This document shows, in pieces, positions 1 through 8,998 of a DNA stretch of 64,000 nucleotides. How positions within the stretch are numbered: position 1 is the first letter of the stretch; the number at the start of each line of letters is the position of its first letter. The stretch covers positions 62,001 to 126,000 of the forward strand of contig NZ_JAUHLN010000003.1 of the NCBI RefSeq assembly GCF_030412265.1, written 5' to 3'. The notes under the pieces are model-generated. The model did no database searches, was not told the DNA's origin, and was given only the letters and a program-made list of their open reading frames with translations. This DNA is from Fictibacillus terranigra. Lineage in GTDB: Bacteria; Bacillota; Bacilli; Bacillales; Fictibacillaceae. The translations under genes were made by a program, and so were the position numbers.

Positions 1-1448
1 TCTTCCAATCTTTCTCGTAACGCTGGCAATTCCAGTGACAGTACATTCAACCGATAATATAAATCCGTTCTAAACTCCTTCTTGTTCATTTCTTCTTCGA
101 TGTCTGAGTTAGTTGCTGCAATAATACGGACGTTCACAGGTATATTTCGTTGGCCGCCAATTCTGCGGACAGATCTTTCCTGTAGAACACGCAACAGGTG
201 AGCTTGTATCTGTAATGGCATTTCGCCAATCTCATCTAGAAACAAAGTCCCTCCGTGCGCTAATTCGAAGAGTCCTTGTTTCCCGCCTTTTCTTGCTCCA
301 GAAAAACTTCCTTCCTCATATCCAAACAATTCACTCTCCAGGAGACTTTCAGGAAAAGCTGCACAATTAACAGCGACAAAAGGACCAATAGCGCGGCTGC
401 TCCCCAAATGGATGCCTTGAGCAAACAGCTCCTTACCTGTTCCGGACTCCCCTGTAATCAGAACCGTTGCATCCGTTTGCGAAATAATTTTTGCTTGTTC
501 TTTCGCTTCCTTAATCGTTCTTGATTCACCAATAATATCATCAAGCCTGTATTTTGCTTCTAACCCGCTCTCATGTAACTTTTTCCTCAGTTTCATCTCC
601 ATTCTTTGAAGATCGGTAATTTCTTTAAAGTTGGATACAGCTCCAACTACAGTTTGATTAAGCATAACTGGAAAACGGTTAATAATAATCTGCCGATCAA
701 GAATCTTGGCTACATCCCCTATTTCTTTTCGTCCAGTCTGCAGCACTCTGAGCATATCGGAGTGCGGAATAAATTCCGTTATGTGTTTTCCAACTACCTC
801 ACCTTCAAGTCCCAGATACTTTTTTGCATTTTCATTGGTTAGAGTAATTTTTCCTTGGCGGTCTACCGCTATTAATCCATCATGTGCAGAATCGACGATG
901 GCTTTCACCTGATATTTTTCTTTAAACATCTCTCTCGTTATACCTATGAGATTGATCGCCTGCCGTACTGCGGAAAATATGGTGTCCTTCGACGGCTGGA
1001 CATAATAAATGTGTTCTTTGGTTTGTTGGGACATAGGCAGATGACTTTCCCAGGAAGGAACAAGAAATGAGGTATTGGTCTTTGCATTCGCAAGGTTAAC
1101 TTGCTCCCTGCTCCTGATTTCCAATATACTTTTTTGATTGGCATTTTCAGCATCCAGCCATTTTTTCTCTTCACCAGAAACAATGATCAAAGGATTTTTG
1201 TTAGTTAGTGAATTGACTTTAATTGTTTGTTCGAAGTCACTTAAATGCAAGGATAAGGGGACAATGGGAATTGAAAAAGAACGAACCTCGTTAACATAAA
1301 TGGATGGAGTGATGAGGACAAAAGGGTTCATGACATGATCCATGACCGTTTTTCTTGAGTGAAAGGATAATGCTTGAATCCCGCTCTCTTTTAATATATG
1401 AGCGATGAATTCCTCCAGCTCCTTATCCACTTTGTATAAAGCAATCAT
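1..1448 (-). CDS. PrpR-like sigma-54-dependent transcriptional activator (3' end off window)
   Basis: The frame is open from an ATG at 1448 (AGAGG seven bases upstream) to the left edge, about 482 residues without a stop; the C-terminal Fis-type HTH lies outside. The first ~170 residues resemble the PrpR_N sensor domain of propionate-type regulators. A PAS domain starts near residue 181 ([15 protein letters not shown]). The AAA+ core shows Walker A GESGTGKE near 334, the sigma-54 contact loop as GSFSGA near 384 (canonical GAFTGA) and Walker [11 protein letters not shown] near 400. Such proteins activate sigma-54 promoters of catabolic operons. The target is not visible here and probably lies left of the window; no convincing -24/-12 element was seen in this window. 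Confidence 0.92.
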   Translation of the reverse strand, partial: MIALYKVDKELEEFIAHILKESGIQALSFHSRKTVMDHVMNPFVLITPSIYVNEVRSFSIPIVPLSLHLSDFEQTIKVNSLTNKNPLIIVSGEEKKWLDAENANQKSILEIRSREQVNLANAKTNTSFLVPSWESHLPMSQQTKEHIYYVQPSKDTIFSAVRQAINLIGITREMFKEKYQVKAIVDSAHDGLIAVDRQGKITLTNENAKKYLGLEGEVVGKHITEFIPHSDMLRVLQTGRKEIGDVAKILDRQIIINRFPVMLNQTVVGAVSNFKEITDLQRMEMKLRKKLHESGLEAKYRLDDIIGESRTIKEAKEQAKIISQTDATVLITGESGTGKELFAQGIHLGSSRAIGPFVAVNCAAFPESLLESELFGYEEGSFSGARKGGKQGLFELAHGGTLFLDEIGEMPLQIQAHLLRVLQERSVRRIGGQRNIPVNVRIIAATNSDIEEEMNKKEFRTDLYYRLNVLSLELPALRERLE

Positions 1449-1533
1449 TGATCAACCTCTTTTCTTATAGGCTTAGAACCAGTGTACCATAGTTATTTTT
1501 TTACTAGCATTCTATTAGCGAATAAACTTAATA

Positions 1534-1566
1534 GGGCCTTTCTCTATGAAGAGAAAGGCCTTTTTA
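1534..1566. terminator. Hairpin between the ABC exporter operon and the sigma-54 regulator gene
   Basis: GGCCTTTCTC at 1535-1544 pairs with GAGAAAGGCC at 1551-1560, and one further T-A pair leaves a 4-base loop. A T-run follows on the plus strand (1561-1565). On the minus strand, where both flanking genes lie, the tail is only TATTAAGTTTATT, so termination of the ABC operon here is likely but not textbook. Confidence 0.6.
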
Positions 1567-1587
1567 TATACGTCTTACAAACTCCGT

Positions 1588-3393
1588 TCACCCTACTTCA
1601 AGCCTTTTAAATTGTGAAAGGACCAGCCGGTAATATTCCTTTTCCAGTTCCATCAGTTCATCATGGCTTCCTTGTTCAACAATGTTGCCGTGGTCAAGCA
1701 CGATGATAGTATCTGACTCACGAATAGTAGACAAGCGGTGCGCAACGATGATGGCGGTCCTCCCCGCAAGAAGGGTCTTAAGTGCTTTTTGAATATTGAC
1801 TTCCGTTTCTGTATCAATACTTGCTGTCGCCTCATCTAAAATGAGGATTCGTGGATCGGCAAGCAAGGCTCTTGCAAATGATAAGAGCTGCCGCTCACCT
1901 ACAGACAGAACATTTCCCCGCTCTTCTACTTCTGTATGGTAGCCGTCTTTCAGCTTGTTGATAAATAAGTGAGCTCCAACTGCTTCTGCAGCATGTTCTA
2001 CTTCGTCATCCGTTGCATCCGGCCGGCCAAATCGGATATTTTCCATTATGGTTCCTGAGAAGATGAAAGTATCTTGGAGAACAATACTTACTTTTTGGCG
2101 AAGACTATCAAGCTTTAAGTCTTTAATAGGAATGTCGTCAATTTCAATGGTTCCCGCTGTCGCATCATAAAAGCGGCAGATCAGATTGGCAATGGTAGAT
2201 TTTCCGGAACCGGTATGCCCGACTAAAGCAACAGTCGCTCCGGCATTAATGGTCAAATCAATGCCGTTGAGGGCTTTACGCTTTCCATCGTACGAGAACT
2301 CCACCTTTTTAAACGTAATATTCCCCCTGACGTCTTCCAGCTCCACCGGGTTCGGAATCTCATCAACATTTGGTTTTTCATCTAAAAATTCAAAAATACG
2401 TTCGGAGGAGGCCATTCCAACAAGCAGCTGATTGTACACCTGGCCAAGCCTTGAAATCGGCTCCCAAAACATGCCGAGATAGAAAGCAAAAGATATGAAC
2501 ACCCCCATCTCAAGAGAGCCTTGCTGAATGAGATGCGATCCAAACCAAATCAGAATGACGGTCCCAATGGCATTCGATACATCCACAAAAGGGCGGAACA
2601 TGGCGTTTAGCCTTGTCGCTTGTTTCCAGCTTAAAAGGTTGTCGTTGTTGATCCCTTCAAAAAAGTTCATATTCTCCTGTTCTTGAGTATACGACTGAGT
2701 GACCCTGATCCCCTGGATACTTTCGTTCAGATGAGAGTTAATCTTGGCCTGCCTGGCACGCACCACCTGCCAGGAACGGCGGATATGCCGTCGGATACTT
2801 GTCGAAATGATAAACATGAGCGGGACAACGACCATGATTGCGAGCGCAAGGGGCGGACTGTAAACAAACATAAGCACAATAATCCCAGCAAGCAATATTA
2901 AATCCATTAAGACATTGATAACCCCGTTCGTAAAAAGGTCCTGAAGCGAATTTACATCATTGATGACCCGTACAAGTATGGAGCCTGCCGAACGCTCATC
3001 AAAGAAACGGTGGGACAGCCGCTGGATATGCTTAAACAAATGCTGGCGTATGTCACAAATGACGAGCTGCCCCAATTCATTCATCCACCTGATCCGGTAC
3101 GTGTTGGCGACCCATGACACAATGTACATGGCAGCAATGGACATGATCAGCTCAATGAGCAATGGTGTGTTCTTATTCTTAATTGCATGATCAAACGTCA
3201 GAACTCCGATAAATATGGGGACGACGAGCCGGATTCCTGTCGTGAGAAGCATGGCGATCACGGCTTTCGGCAGCAGCGATTTTCTGTATGGCCTCATATA
3301 CTCGAACAGCCGGAGCATGAGCCCCCAATTAAACGGCTTATCAATAGGTGGTTCGCTGGAATAAAAGAAACGTTCTTTTTTTCGTTTAACCAT
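1588..3393 (-). CDS. Heterodimeric ABC exporter, subunit with degenerate signature motif
   Basis: About 601 residues: a six-helix type I exporter membrane domain followed by an ATPase domain. Walker A is GHTGSGKST and Walker B ILILDEATASID with the catalytic Glu present. The ABC signature is LSVGE instead of LSGGQ. Such half-transporters pair with a partner to export drugs, lipids or peptides at the membrane; the lengths resemble B. subtilis YknUV or YfiBC. I chose the ATG at 3393 because GGGG lies eight bases upstream; a TTG at 3399 is possible. It starts two bases after the stop of the partner gene, so the two are cotranscribed. Substrate unknown. Confidence 0.9.
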   Translation of the reverse strand: MVKRKKERFFYSSEPPIDKPFNWGLMLRLFEYMRPYRKSLLPKAVIAMLLTTGIRLVVPIFIGVLTFDHAIKNKNTPLLIELIMSIAAMYIVSWVANTYRIRWMNELGQLVICDIRQHLFKHIQRLSHRFFDERSAGSILVRVINDVNSLQDLFTNGVINVLMDLILLAGIIVLMFVYSPPLALAIMVVVPLMFIISTSIRRHIRRSWQVVRARQAKINSHLNESIQGIRVTQSYTQEQENMNFFEGINNDNLLSWKQATRLNAMFRPFVDVSNAIGTVILIWFGSHLIQQGSLEMGVFISFAFYLGMFWEPISRLGQVYNQLLVGMASSERIFEFLDEKPNVDEIPNPVELEDVRGNITFKKVEFSYDGKRKALNGIDLTINAGATVALVGHTGSGKSTIANLICRFYDATAGTIEIDDIPIKDLKLDSLRQKVSIVLQDTFIFSGTIMENIRFGRPDATDDEVEHAAEAVGAHLFINKLKDGYHTEVEERGNVLSVGERQLLSFARALLADPRILILDEATASIDTETEVNIQKALKTLLAGRTAIIVAHRLSTIRESDTIIVLDHGNIVEQGSHDELMELEKEYYRLVLSQFKRLEVG

Positions 3394-3395
3394 GT

Positions 3396-5204
3396 TCAAT
3401 ACCCCGCTGACACTCGTTTAGCTTCGAGTGCCTCCCTATCCTTGTATTGAAAGTCATACGTCCGTTTATACAAGCCTTCTCGCTTAATTAACTGTTCATG
3501 AGTTCCTCTTGCAGCAACCCTTCCGTTCTCAAGCACTAAAATTTCATCAGCATGCTTCAGGGAGGAGATGCGATGGGCAATAATAATCGTCGTTCGTCCT
3601 TTCATTACTTCCTGGAACGCCTGCTGAATCTTAGATTCCGTTTCCGTATCCACAGCACTCGTCGCATCATCTAAAAGGAGGATGCTCGGATTAACGAGGA
3701 GTGCTCTTGCGATGGAAATCCGCTGCTTTTGGCCACCGGAAAGGCCCAGCCCTCTTTCTCCGAGCTGAGTTTCATACTGATGAGGAAGCTCCATAATAAA
3801 ATCATGTGCCTGTGCCAGTACTGCGGCTGCAATAATTTGGTCCATGTCCGCGTCCGGGTTTCCATAGGCAATGTTATCTTTGATGGTTGAAGAGAATAAA
3901 AACGATTCTTGAAACACCGCTCCAATATGCTGCCGGAGCATTATGGGATCATAATTAGATATTGATTTACCGTCAATGAGGATCTCGCCTTGCTGTGGTT
4001 CGTAAAATCTGGAGATGAGCTGGGTGAGTGTCGTTTTCCCGGAACCTGTCGCTCCCATCAAGCCAATGATCTGGCCTTTCTTAGCATGAAATGACACATT
4101 TTCAATGGGAGGATGCTCTTCTGTTCCATATCGGTGAGTAACCCCCTTAAATTCAATATCCCCTTCCACACATCCGATAGCGTCTGATTGATTTTTGAGT
4201 TCGCCCGGTTCTTCCAAGAGCTCTATTAACCGTTCCCCCGACGCCTTTGATTGCGAGAAGGTATTAATGATGAAACCAAGACCCATAATGGGTCCAATGA
4301 TATACCAGACCAAACTGAAAAAAGCAACAAGCTCGCCAGGCATGAGCTTCCCTTGAATGACAAGATACCCGCCATACGATAGAAGAAAAACGACACACAG
4401 GTTACCGATCAGTTCCATAAGCGGAAAGTATTTTGCCCAGATATCAGCTGTAAAGATTTGTTTATCTTTATAATCCTTATTTGTAGACATAAACCTGCCA
4501 ATCTCGTAATCTTCTCTGGACAGGGACTTTACTGTCTGCATCCCGCTTACATTTTCCTGAACCTTGGTGTTCAGGTTCCCCATTGATTTCCGTATCGATT
4601 GAAACGCAGGATGAACCGCCTTATCAAACCGATAAACGACAATCCCTAAAAACGGGAGCACACCTAAAGTGACAAAAGCAAGCGGTACTGAATAATAGAA
4701 CATCACCATCAAACTGAAACCAATGAGAAAGACAAAGTTGATCAACTGTGCAAAGCCGAATGAAAGGAAGAAACGAAAACCTTCGACATCTGCAGTGAGC
4801 CTGGACATCAGATCACCGGTTTTGGCATTGTCGTAATAACGAAAGGGCAAAAACTGAAGTTTTTCATAAAGTGCCTTTCGGAGCCGGTACACTGCAGTGA
4901 CACCGAATAGATCCCCAAAATACTGATGAATAAATGTAAATCCGCCTTTTGCTGTCATTAGAACGACGAAGGCCAAGGCAAGCATTGGAACTTTATCATA
5001 ATTACCTTTTAAAATGACATCATCTATCGTATATTGCAGCACCATCGGATAGATGACCGTCATGCCCGTTAAGAAAATGAGCGCTAGGACTGACCAGATG
5101 AAATACCTTTTATACGGCCAATAAAATGCTTTCAGCTTCCTGAATGTTTCCACACTCTCACCCGCCACTTTTTTATAAATTTTGAAAAGAGCCACAATAT
5201 ACAT
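3396..5204 (-). CDS. Heterodimeric ABC exporter, subunit with Asp in place of the catalytic Glu
   Basis: Up to 602 residues, exporter fold: transmembrane part roughly residues 30-310, ATPase from ~345. Walker A GATGSGKTT near 384 and signature LSGGQ near 488 are canonical. Walker B reads ILLLDDATSAVD, so the catalytic Glu is Asp. With the LSVGE of the downstream partner this builds one degenerate and one canonical ATP site, the known asymmetric exporter architecture (BmrCD, TM287/288). The start is uncertain: a TATAAT lies directly upstream of the ATG (5205-5210) and no good RBS precedes it, so an internal GTG near codon 18, behind GGGTGAG, may be the true start. Confidence 0.88.
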   Translation of the reverse strand: MYIVALFKIYKKVAGESVETFRKLKAFYWPYKRYFIWSVLALIFLTGMTVIYPMVLQYTIDDVILKGNYDKVPMLALAFVVLMTAKGGFTFIHQYFGDLFGVTAVYRLRKALYEKLQFLPFRYYDNAKTGDLMSRLTADVEGFRFFLSFGFAQLINFVFLIGFSLMVMFYYSVPLAFVTLGVLPFLGIVVYRFDKAVHPAFQSIRKSMGNLNTKVQENVSGMQTVKSLSREDYEIGRFMSTNKDYKDKQIFTADIWAKYFPLMELIGNLCVVFLLSYGGYLVIQGKLMPGELVAFFSLVWYIIGPIMGLGFIINTFSQSKASGERLIELLEEPGELKNQSDAIGCVEGDIEFKGVTHRYGTEEHPPIENVSFHAKKGQIIGLMGATGSGKTTLTQLISRFYEPQQGEILIDGKSISNYDPIMLRQHIGAVFQESFLFSSTIKDNIAYGNPDADMDQIIAAAVLAQAHDFIMELPHQYETQLGERGLGLSGGQKQRISIARALLVNPSILLLDDATSAVDTETESKIQQAFQEVMKGRTTIIIAHRISSLKHADEILVLENGRVAARGTHEQLIKREGLYKRTYDFQYKDREALEAKRVSAGY

Positions 5205-5329
5205 ATTATAATCCGGGTCTAAATAAATAACTAATAATTGGGATTTAATCCAAAAATCCTAGCGTCTCCTTTCTCCCGGGTGTGATTTCGGTTGATGCTG
5301 CAAGGGATTTGACTTTGTCATTCCATCGA

Positions 5330-5880
5330 TCAGTTAACAATAAAAACGCGTGGCTTATCATTGGGAATTTTGTAATGCTGATTCTGTAAGTCACCCAGCA
5401 TAACATGCATTGCCTGGGGAATATGTCCCTGTTTCCATTCACTCGTGTTTCGGACATCAAGTACAAATACGCTTTCTTTTTGAACAGCATCATATATCCA
5501 TTCGGTTTTCACTTCTTCATAATTTATAACATCGGACAACATACTTGAAGATCATCTGGAAGTTTTTTAAACTGCTGCAGAGACTGATACATTAATCGCG
5601 CCATTTTTACTGATGAACCTATTTCATCCGCAGCTTTTTCTAATAAATCTGGACGTCCCACATTATCAACAAACATAAAATCCCCTGTAAAGATTCCGAG
5701 TGGGTCCTTATGTCTATTGATATCTGTTACGAGCAGTGAAATGTGTTCAGGTGTGTGTCCTGGTGTATGTATAACCTTAAAATTGATCTTATGAATAAGA
5801 AATCCATCTCCATTTTTCAGAAAATGTCGATACTTTGTCTCGTACTCGTATTTCCAGACCTCATCTCCTTCATTAGACAA
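5330..5880 (-). pseudogene. Metallo-beta-lactamase fold / rhodanese fusion (persulfide dioxygenase type), broken
   Basis: Two frames carry pieces of one protein. 5880-5524 encodes the middle of a metallo-hydrolase (HTPGHTPEHIS, then GDFMFVDNVGRPDL) and stops at LQVCCPML. 5542-5330 continues in another frame with a rhodanese half (VLDVRNTSEWKQGHIPQA) and stops just before the expected catalytic Cys loop. The N-terminal Zn-binding HxHxDH region is missing, as is a central stretch at the frame junction. The intact family (sulfur or sulfide detoxification) is around 370-470 residues. I read it as a decayed gene with an internal deletion and no function. Confidence 0.75.
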
Positions 5881-5918
5881 TGCTTTGAAGCTAAAGCTTG
5901 TGAACCGGATGTCTTGGA

Positions 5919-6074
5919 ATGAAATACGATGAGATGAATGCCAAAGCCAATCAGTTTGCCCCTCTCCTGATTGAAAAACGCATCAGGAAAAACGAACGTG
6001 TTGCCATCATGTCACGAAATAACGAACACTTCTTCTATGGGGTGGAAGAACTGATTGAGCATGTATTAGACTAG
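5919..6074 (+). pseudogene. Remnant of an AMP-binding / NRPS-type adenylation domain
   Basis: A 51-codon stretch (ATG 5919, TAG 6072-6074) reads MKYDEMNAKANQFAPLL and then RVAIMSRNNE. This matches the start of adenylation domains (LTYxELNxxANxLA, then VAI). The match ends abruptly after about 40 residues. A frame just upstream contains FEAKACEPDVLE, reminiscent of the preceding FExQxxxxPD motif, shifted by frame. Only a decayed fragment; the parent could also be an acyl-CoA ligase. Confidence 0.4.
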
Positions 6075-6090
6075 ATGCCCGTCATCAGAC

Positions 6091-6300
6091 GCTCTTGCAA
6101 AGAAATTGGCTTATTTTATGTATGATGTGTATACAGCTGTACACCTGCTGGAGGAAGCACATTATGATCTTCAAAATACAGGGGAAAACAGAAGAATGAT
6201 CATTGCCGAGCACTGGTACAGAGTGAGATTTGATCGTTCCAGATCGCGGGATTCTTCAGCCTCATCATTACGGATGAGAAATTTAAAAAAATCGTTTGCT
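6091..6300 (+). pseudogene. Possible C-terminal remnant of an acyl-CoA dehydrogenase
   Basis: The open stretch reads ALAKKLAYFMYDVYTAVHLL and, after EEAHYDLQNTGENRRM, IIAEHWYRVRFD. It then loses register; ITDEKFKKIV appears in a second frame. The helical pattern resembles the tail of large Bacillus FadE-type dehydrogenases, but this is recognition from memory. It has no RBS and no N-terminal domains and follows another remnant, so I treat it as debris. Confidence 0.3.
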
Positions 6301-6349
6301 TTCATTGATGGAATAAGATGAACGGGATGTCTCCCGCTTTTTCTTATGC

Positions 6350-6379
6350 AAAAAAAAGAACCGAATCTATTAGATCCGG
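6350..6379 (-). terminator. Rho-independent terminator at the end of the 6.5-19.3 kb operon
   Basis: Read on the minus strand: CCGGATCT, loop AAT, AGATTCGG (eight pairs, one G-U), followed by TTCTTTTTTT. It lies about 145 bases beyond the truncated aldolase and 500 bases beyond the last intact gene of the operon. Confidence 0.75.
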
Positions 6380-6523
6380 CTGCCAATGAGGGTATTTCAT
6401 TAGGGGGTGTGTCAAGAGATCGTTAAATCCCAACGATTATACTCCTTATCATAACCATATCGCTTTAATAAGTAAATGCTTTTATGCATTAAATTAATAA
6501 AATTATTTTTTTTAAAACATTAT

Positions 6524-6807
6524 TCACTTCTTTTCAGACATGACCAGATGAAGGGCGACTGGAACCTTCACACATTCAGCAGCGGTTCGAACCATGTTTA
6601 CGACATGAGCCATGCTGTATATACAATGGTCGACGGGGCCGTTTGCAGGATAACGGGTTCTTTCAGTTCATCGGCCGCCTCCGAGAAGTCTTGAATTATT
6701 TCCCAGTTATAAGCAGGAAATGTTCCGACAGCAAAGTTTTGTTGAAAAGCATCCATCACCATTTCTTTCGACCTGACCAGCGGTATTAGCATCCTCCTTT
6801 CCTTCAT
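6524..6807 (-). pseudogene. Truncated class II fructose/tagatose-bisphosphate aldolase (GatY/KbaY type)
   Basis: After an RBS (AAAGGAGG upstream of 6807) the frame reads MLIPLVRSKEMVMDAF and later EPVILQTAPSTIVYTA, the N-terminus of class II aldolases. A frameshift then moves the match to another frame (MAHVVNMVRTAAECVK, VPVALHL) before a stop at 6524. About 90 of the usual ~285 residues remain, and the Zn ligands and catalytic residues are absent. It sat at the 3' end of the amino-sugar operon, so an aldolase was once the last step of that pathway. Confidence 0.75.
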
Positions 6808-6833
6808 GATCGCCCGTAATTCATAGGCTTATT

Positions 6834-6845
6834 AAGACCAGTCTT
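6834..6845. promoter_or_regulatory. AGAC-NN-GTCT palindrome before the broken aldolase
   Basis: AAGACCAGTCTT: arms AAGAC and GTCTT around two bases. This is the same core found at the other promoters of this regulon (12245, 19348, 21998). No clear -10/-35 pair accompanies it, so it may be a relic of a lost promoter. Confidence 0.45.
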
Positions 6846-6876
6846 TTCGATGTCTTTATATAGGAGCACCATGTCT

Positions 6877-8982
6877 TCACGAACTCGTTAAACAGATGTC
6901 TACTACTTCATATTCCTTAATTTCCGGTAGCTGGATGGTTACCCGGCCCCCATGCTGCACAAAGGCTCCGGTTTTTTTGTTTCGCAAAAAACTGACGGAA
7001 TGAACTTCTTTTGGCAATTGGATATTAATTGTCAGATTCGTTAAAGGCATTACTTCGTTAATCGGTCTCGTCATGGAAGCTGTGTAATTGACTACATGGA
7101 CAAGGACGCGGTTCTCCCCTTGCTTTCTCAAGGATACGTGTAAGGATTCTGTCTGTTGTGCCGTACTGATATTAAAAGGAATCTCTACAAGTGAGCTAAC
7201 AGCATTCACCATGATCCTCCTATATTCAGGAATGGCATAAGATTCATAAAATTTTCCGACATTCCCGGCAAAGTAGATACTTTCTCCCAACCCATAACTG
7301 CTTTTTACAATATAAGGGTAAGAGGTCTTTTGAGGAAGATCACAATATCTTGAATTTTGTTTCTCCCGATAGAACATCACGCTTTCAGAACCCTTTTTGG
7401 CAGTAACTTCAGTTCCTAAACGTGCGGCTGGAATTAATTGCTGGTCAACGGATGTAAGCATAGGATGATGGGGATCGCATTCGATATGATCGTACTCGCA
7501 GTGGCGAATGGTATGCAGCGTTATGCCGAAGACTTCGGCTAACAAAGGCTGATCCCTTTTCATCCCATCTTCCTGATAAAGGGATGTATCAAATGTTCCT
7601 ATGATCTTCCCTCCCCTGTTAACATAAGATTTGAAATGATCCGCCTCTTCTTCGCTCATGACACTCACGTTAGGCAAAATGACAAGCTCATACTTTGCGA
7701 ATGATCCATCTGTTATTGATGTATTGTCTACTATATCAAACGGTATCCTGCTTCTTGATAAAACATCGTACCACCCCATAAAGGAACCTCTGGCGTCGCT
7801 CTTATCAGGATCTCTCAATTGATCCTGACCTGCTGTAAAATCAGTTTCTTCTGACGAAGATTGATAAAAATTGGCCGTATCATAAGACCACATTAAAGCA
7901 ACAGTTGCCATTGATGTTGTGTCGGTAAAACGGTTTTCATTCTCTTCTAGAAAGGCGTTGATTTCCTTCACCGTTTCCATTCTTGCGTCAATATTATTGT
8001 CATTGTAAACGCCATACCATGTATTCGCACCGTGAGATACAGCCATCGCATGCGTCAGCCATGTTTCAGCTGCCGATAATAGATAACGGGACCAGGGAGC
8101 ATGCCGTCCTGCAATGGCTACACAGTAAGGTTTACCTTCGGACTGGGTTTCAAGCAACTGAGCTGTTGCTGCAGGTTTCCAGATCGGGACCTGCCTCAGG
8201 TCGTCACCTAAAAAACCCCCTTCGGCTAAAAGCATATCTTGATGTTTAACGGTAAGCCGGTTATCCCGGCTGCAATAAATGGTTGGTACCAGTTGAGGGC
8301 TGTTCATGTAAATCATGGCATCCGTTTTTTTGCTTTTTAATAACTCGTTTGCTTCCTTCATAAAAAGGGCAATGGACTCCCTTTTAAAACGAAATAAATC
8401 CTTTCTTTCTTGTGGCCCTGCTTTTTCCCACACAGGAAGTTCATAATGAAAAGCCGTTTGGAAATCATGTTTACAGCTTTGGCAATAGCATCCCTCAATA
8501 CGGAAAAAGGGACCGTCCAGGAAAATCCCTTTTATTTTATACGCTGCCAGATTTCTTATGACTTGAAGGGCATACTGGCGAAAAGGAGAATTTATGCAAG
8601 AATATGTTCCCGATCCATAAGCACTCGGTATGGGCTGGCCGTCCGGAAATACCTGCTGATAGTCAGGATGGTGCACAGCGAGCGAGGATGAAAGCCAATG
8701 AACATTGAAGTATACAATAGGGTTAATTTCCAGATTTTCGTACTCGGCTTCGATCTGTTCCAAAATATTTTTTCTTACTTCTACAGCACAATCAGATGGG
8801 TAGTATGTTATGCCTGACTCCCCTTCTGCAATATCGTGTACTTCTACGTGTTCACAATTAAAGCCCAGGCTTTTCCGAATGCGAAACTGCTCTTGAAGAT
8901 CGAGCCTTTCATAAACTTCTGGCCCAGGCGGAATAAAATCGACGATCCTCAGCGGCTTTTGTTTCCATGTTAATGTTTTCAT
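6877..8982 (-). CDS. Putative cytoplasmic glycoside hydrolase, GHL6-like with beta-galactosidase-trimerisation-like domain
   Basis: 701 residues, no signal peptide. The N-terminal ~340 residues form a TIM-barrel-like region with GIFLDGPFFRIEGCYCQSC, typical of hypothetical glycosyl hydrolase family 6 (GHL6). Residues ~400-560 (YELVILPNVSVMSEEEADHF, then GGKIIGTFDTSLY) look like the beta-galactosidase trimerisation domain. The C-terminal ~110 residues are a beta-sandwich-like tail. Last intact gene of the operon, 16 bases after the permease. RBS AAGGAG lies 12 bases before the ATG. An oligosaccharide-processing role is inferred from context; catalytic residues are not assigned. A domain fold search would test this. 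Confidence 0.8.
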   Translation of the reverse strand: MKTLTWKQKPLRIVDFIPPGPEVYERLDLQEQFRIRKSLGFNCEHVEVHDIAEGESGITYYPSDCAVEVRKNILEQIEAEYENLEINPIVYFNVHWLSSSLAVHHPDYQQVFPDGQPIPSAYGSGTYSCINSPFRQYALQVIRNLAAYKIKGIFLDGPFFRIEGCYCQSCKHDFQTAFHYELPVWEKAGPQERKDLFRFKRESIALFMKEANELLKSKKTDAMIYMNSPQLVPTIYCSRDNRLTVKHQDMLLAEGGFLGDDLRQVPIWKPAATAQLLETQSEGKPYCVAIAGRHAPWSRYLLSAAETWLTHAMAVSHGANTWYGVYNDNNIDARMETVKEINAFLEENENRFTDTTSMATVALMWSYDTANFYQSSSEETDFTAGQDQLRDPDKSDARGSFMGWYDVLSRSRIPFDIVDNTSITDGSFAKYELVILPNVSVMSEEEADHFKSYVNRGGKIIGTFDTSLYQEDGMKRDQPLLAEVFGITLHTIRHCEYDHIECDPHHPMLTSVDQQLIPAARLGTEVTAKKGSESVMFYREKQNSRYCDLPQKTSYPYIVKSSYGLGESIYFAGNVGKFYESYAIPEYRRIMVNAVSSLVEIPFNISTAQQTESLHVSLRKQGENRVLVHVVNYTASMTRPINEVMPLTNLTINIQLPKEVHSVSFLRNKKTGAFVQHGGRVTIQLPEIKEYEVVDICLTSS

Positions 8983-8998
8983 TGGTTTTCAATGCTCC

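Noticed and set aside
5245-5493. Separate 82-codon gene downstream of the rhodanese remnant
   Set aside because: Another frame of the broken hydrolase/rhodanese gene; no motif of its own.
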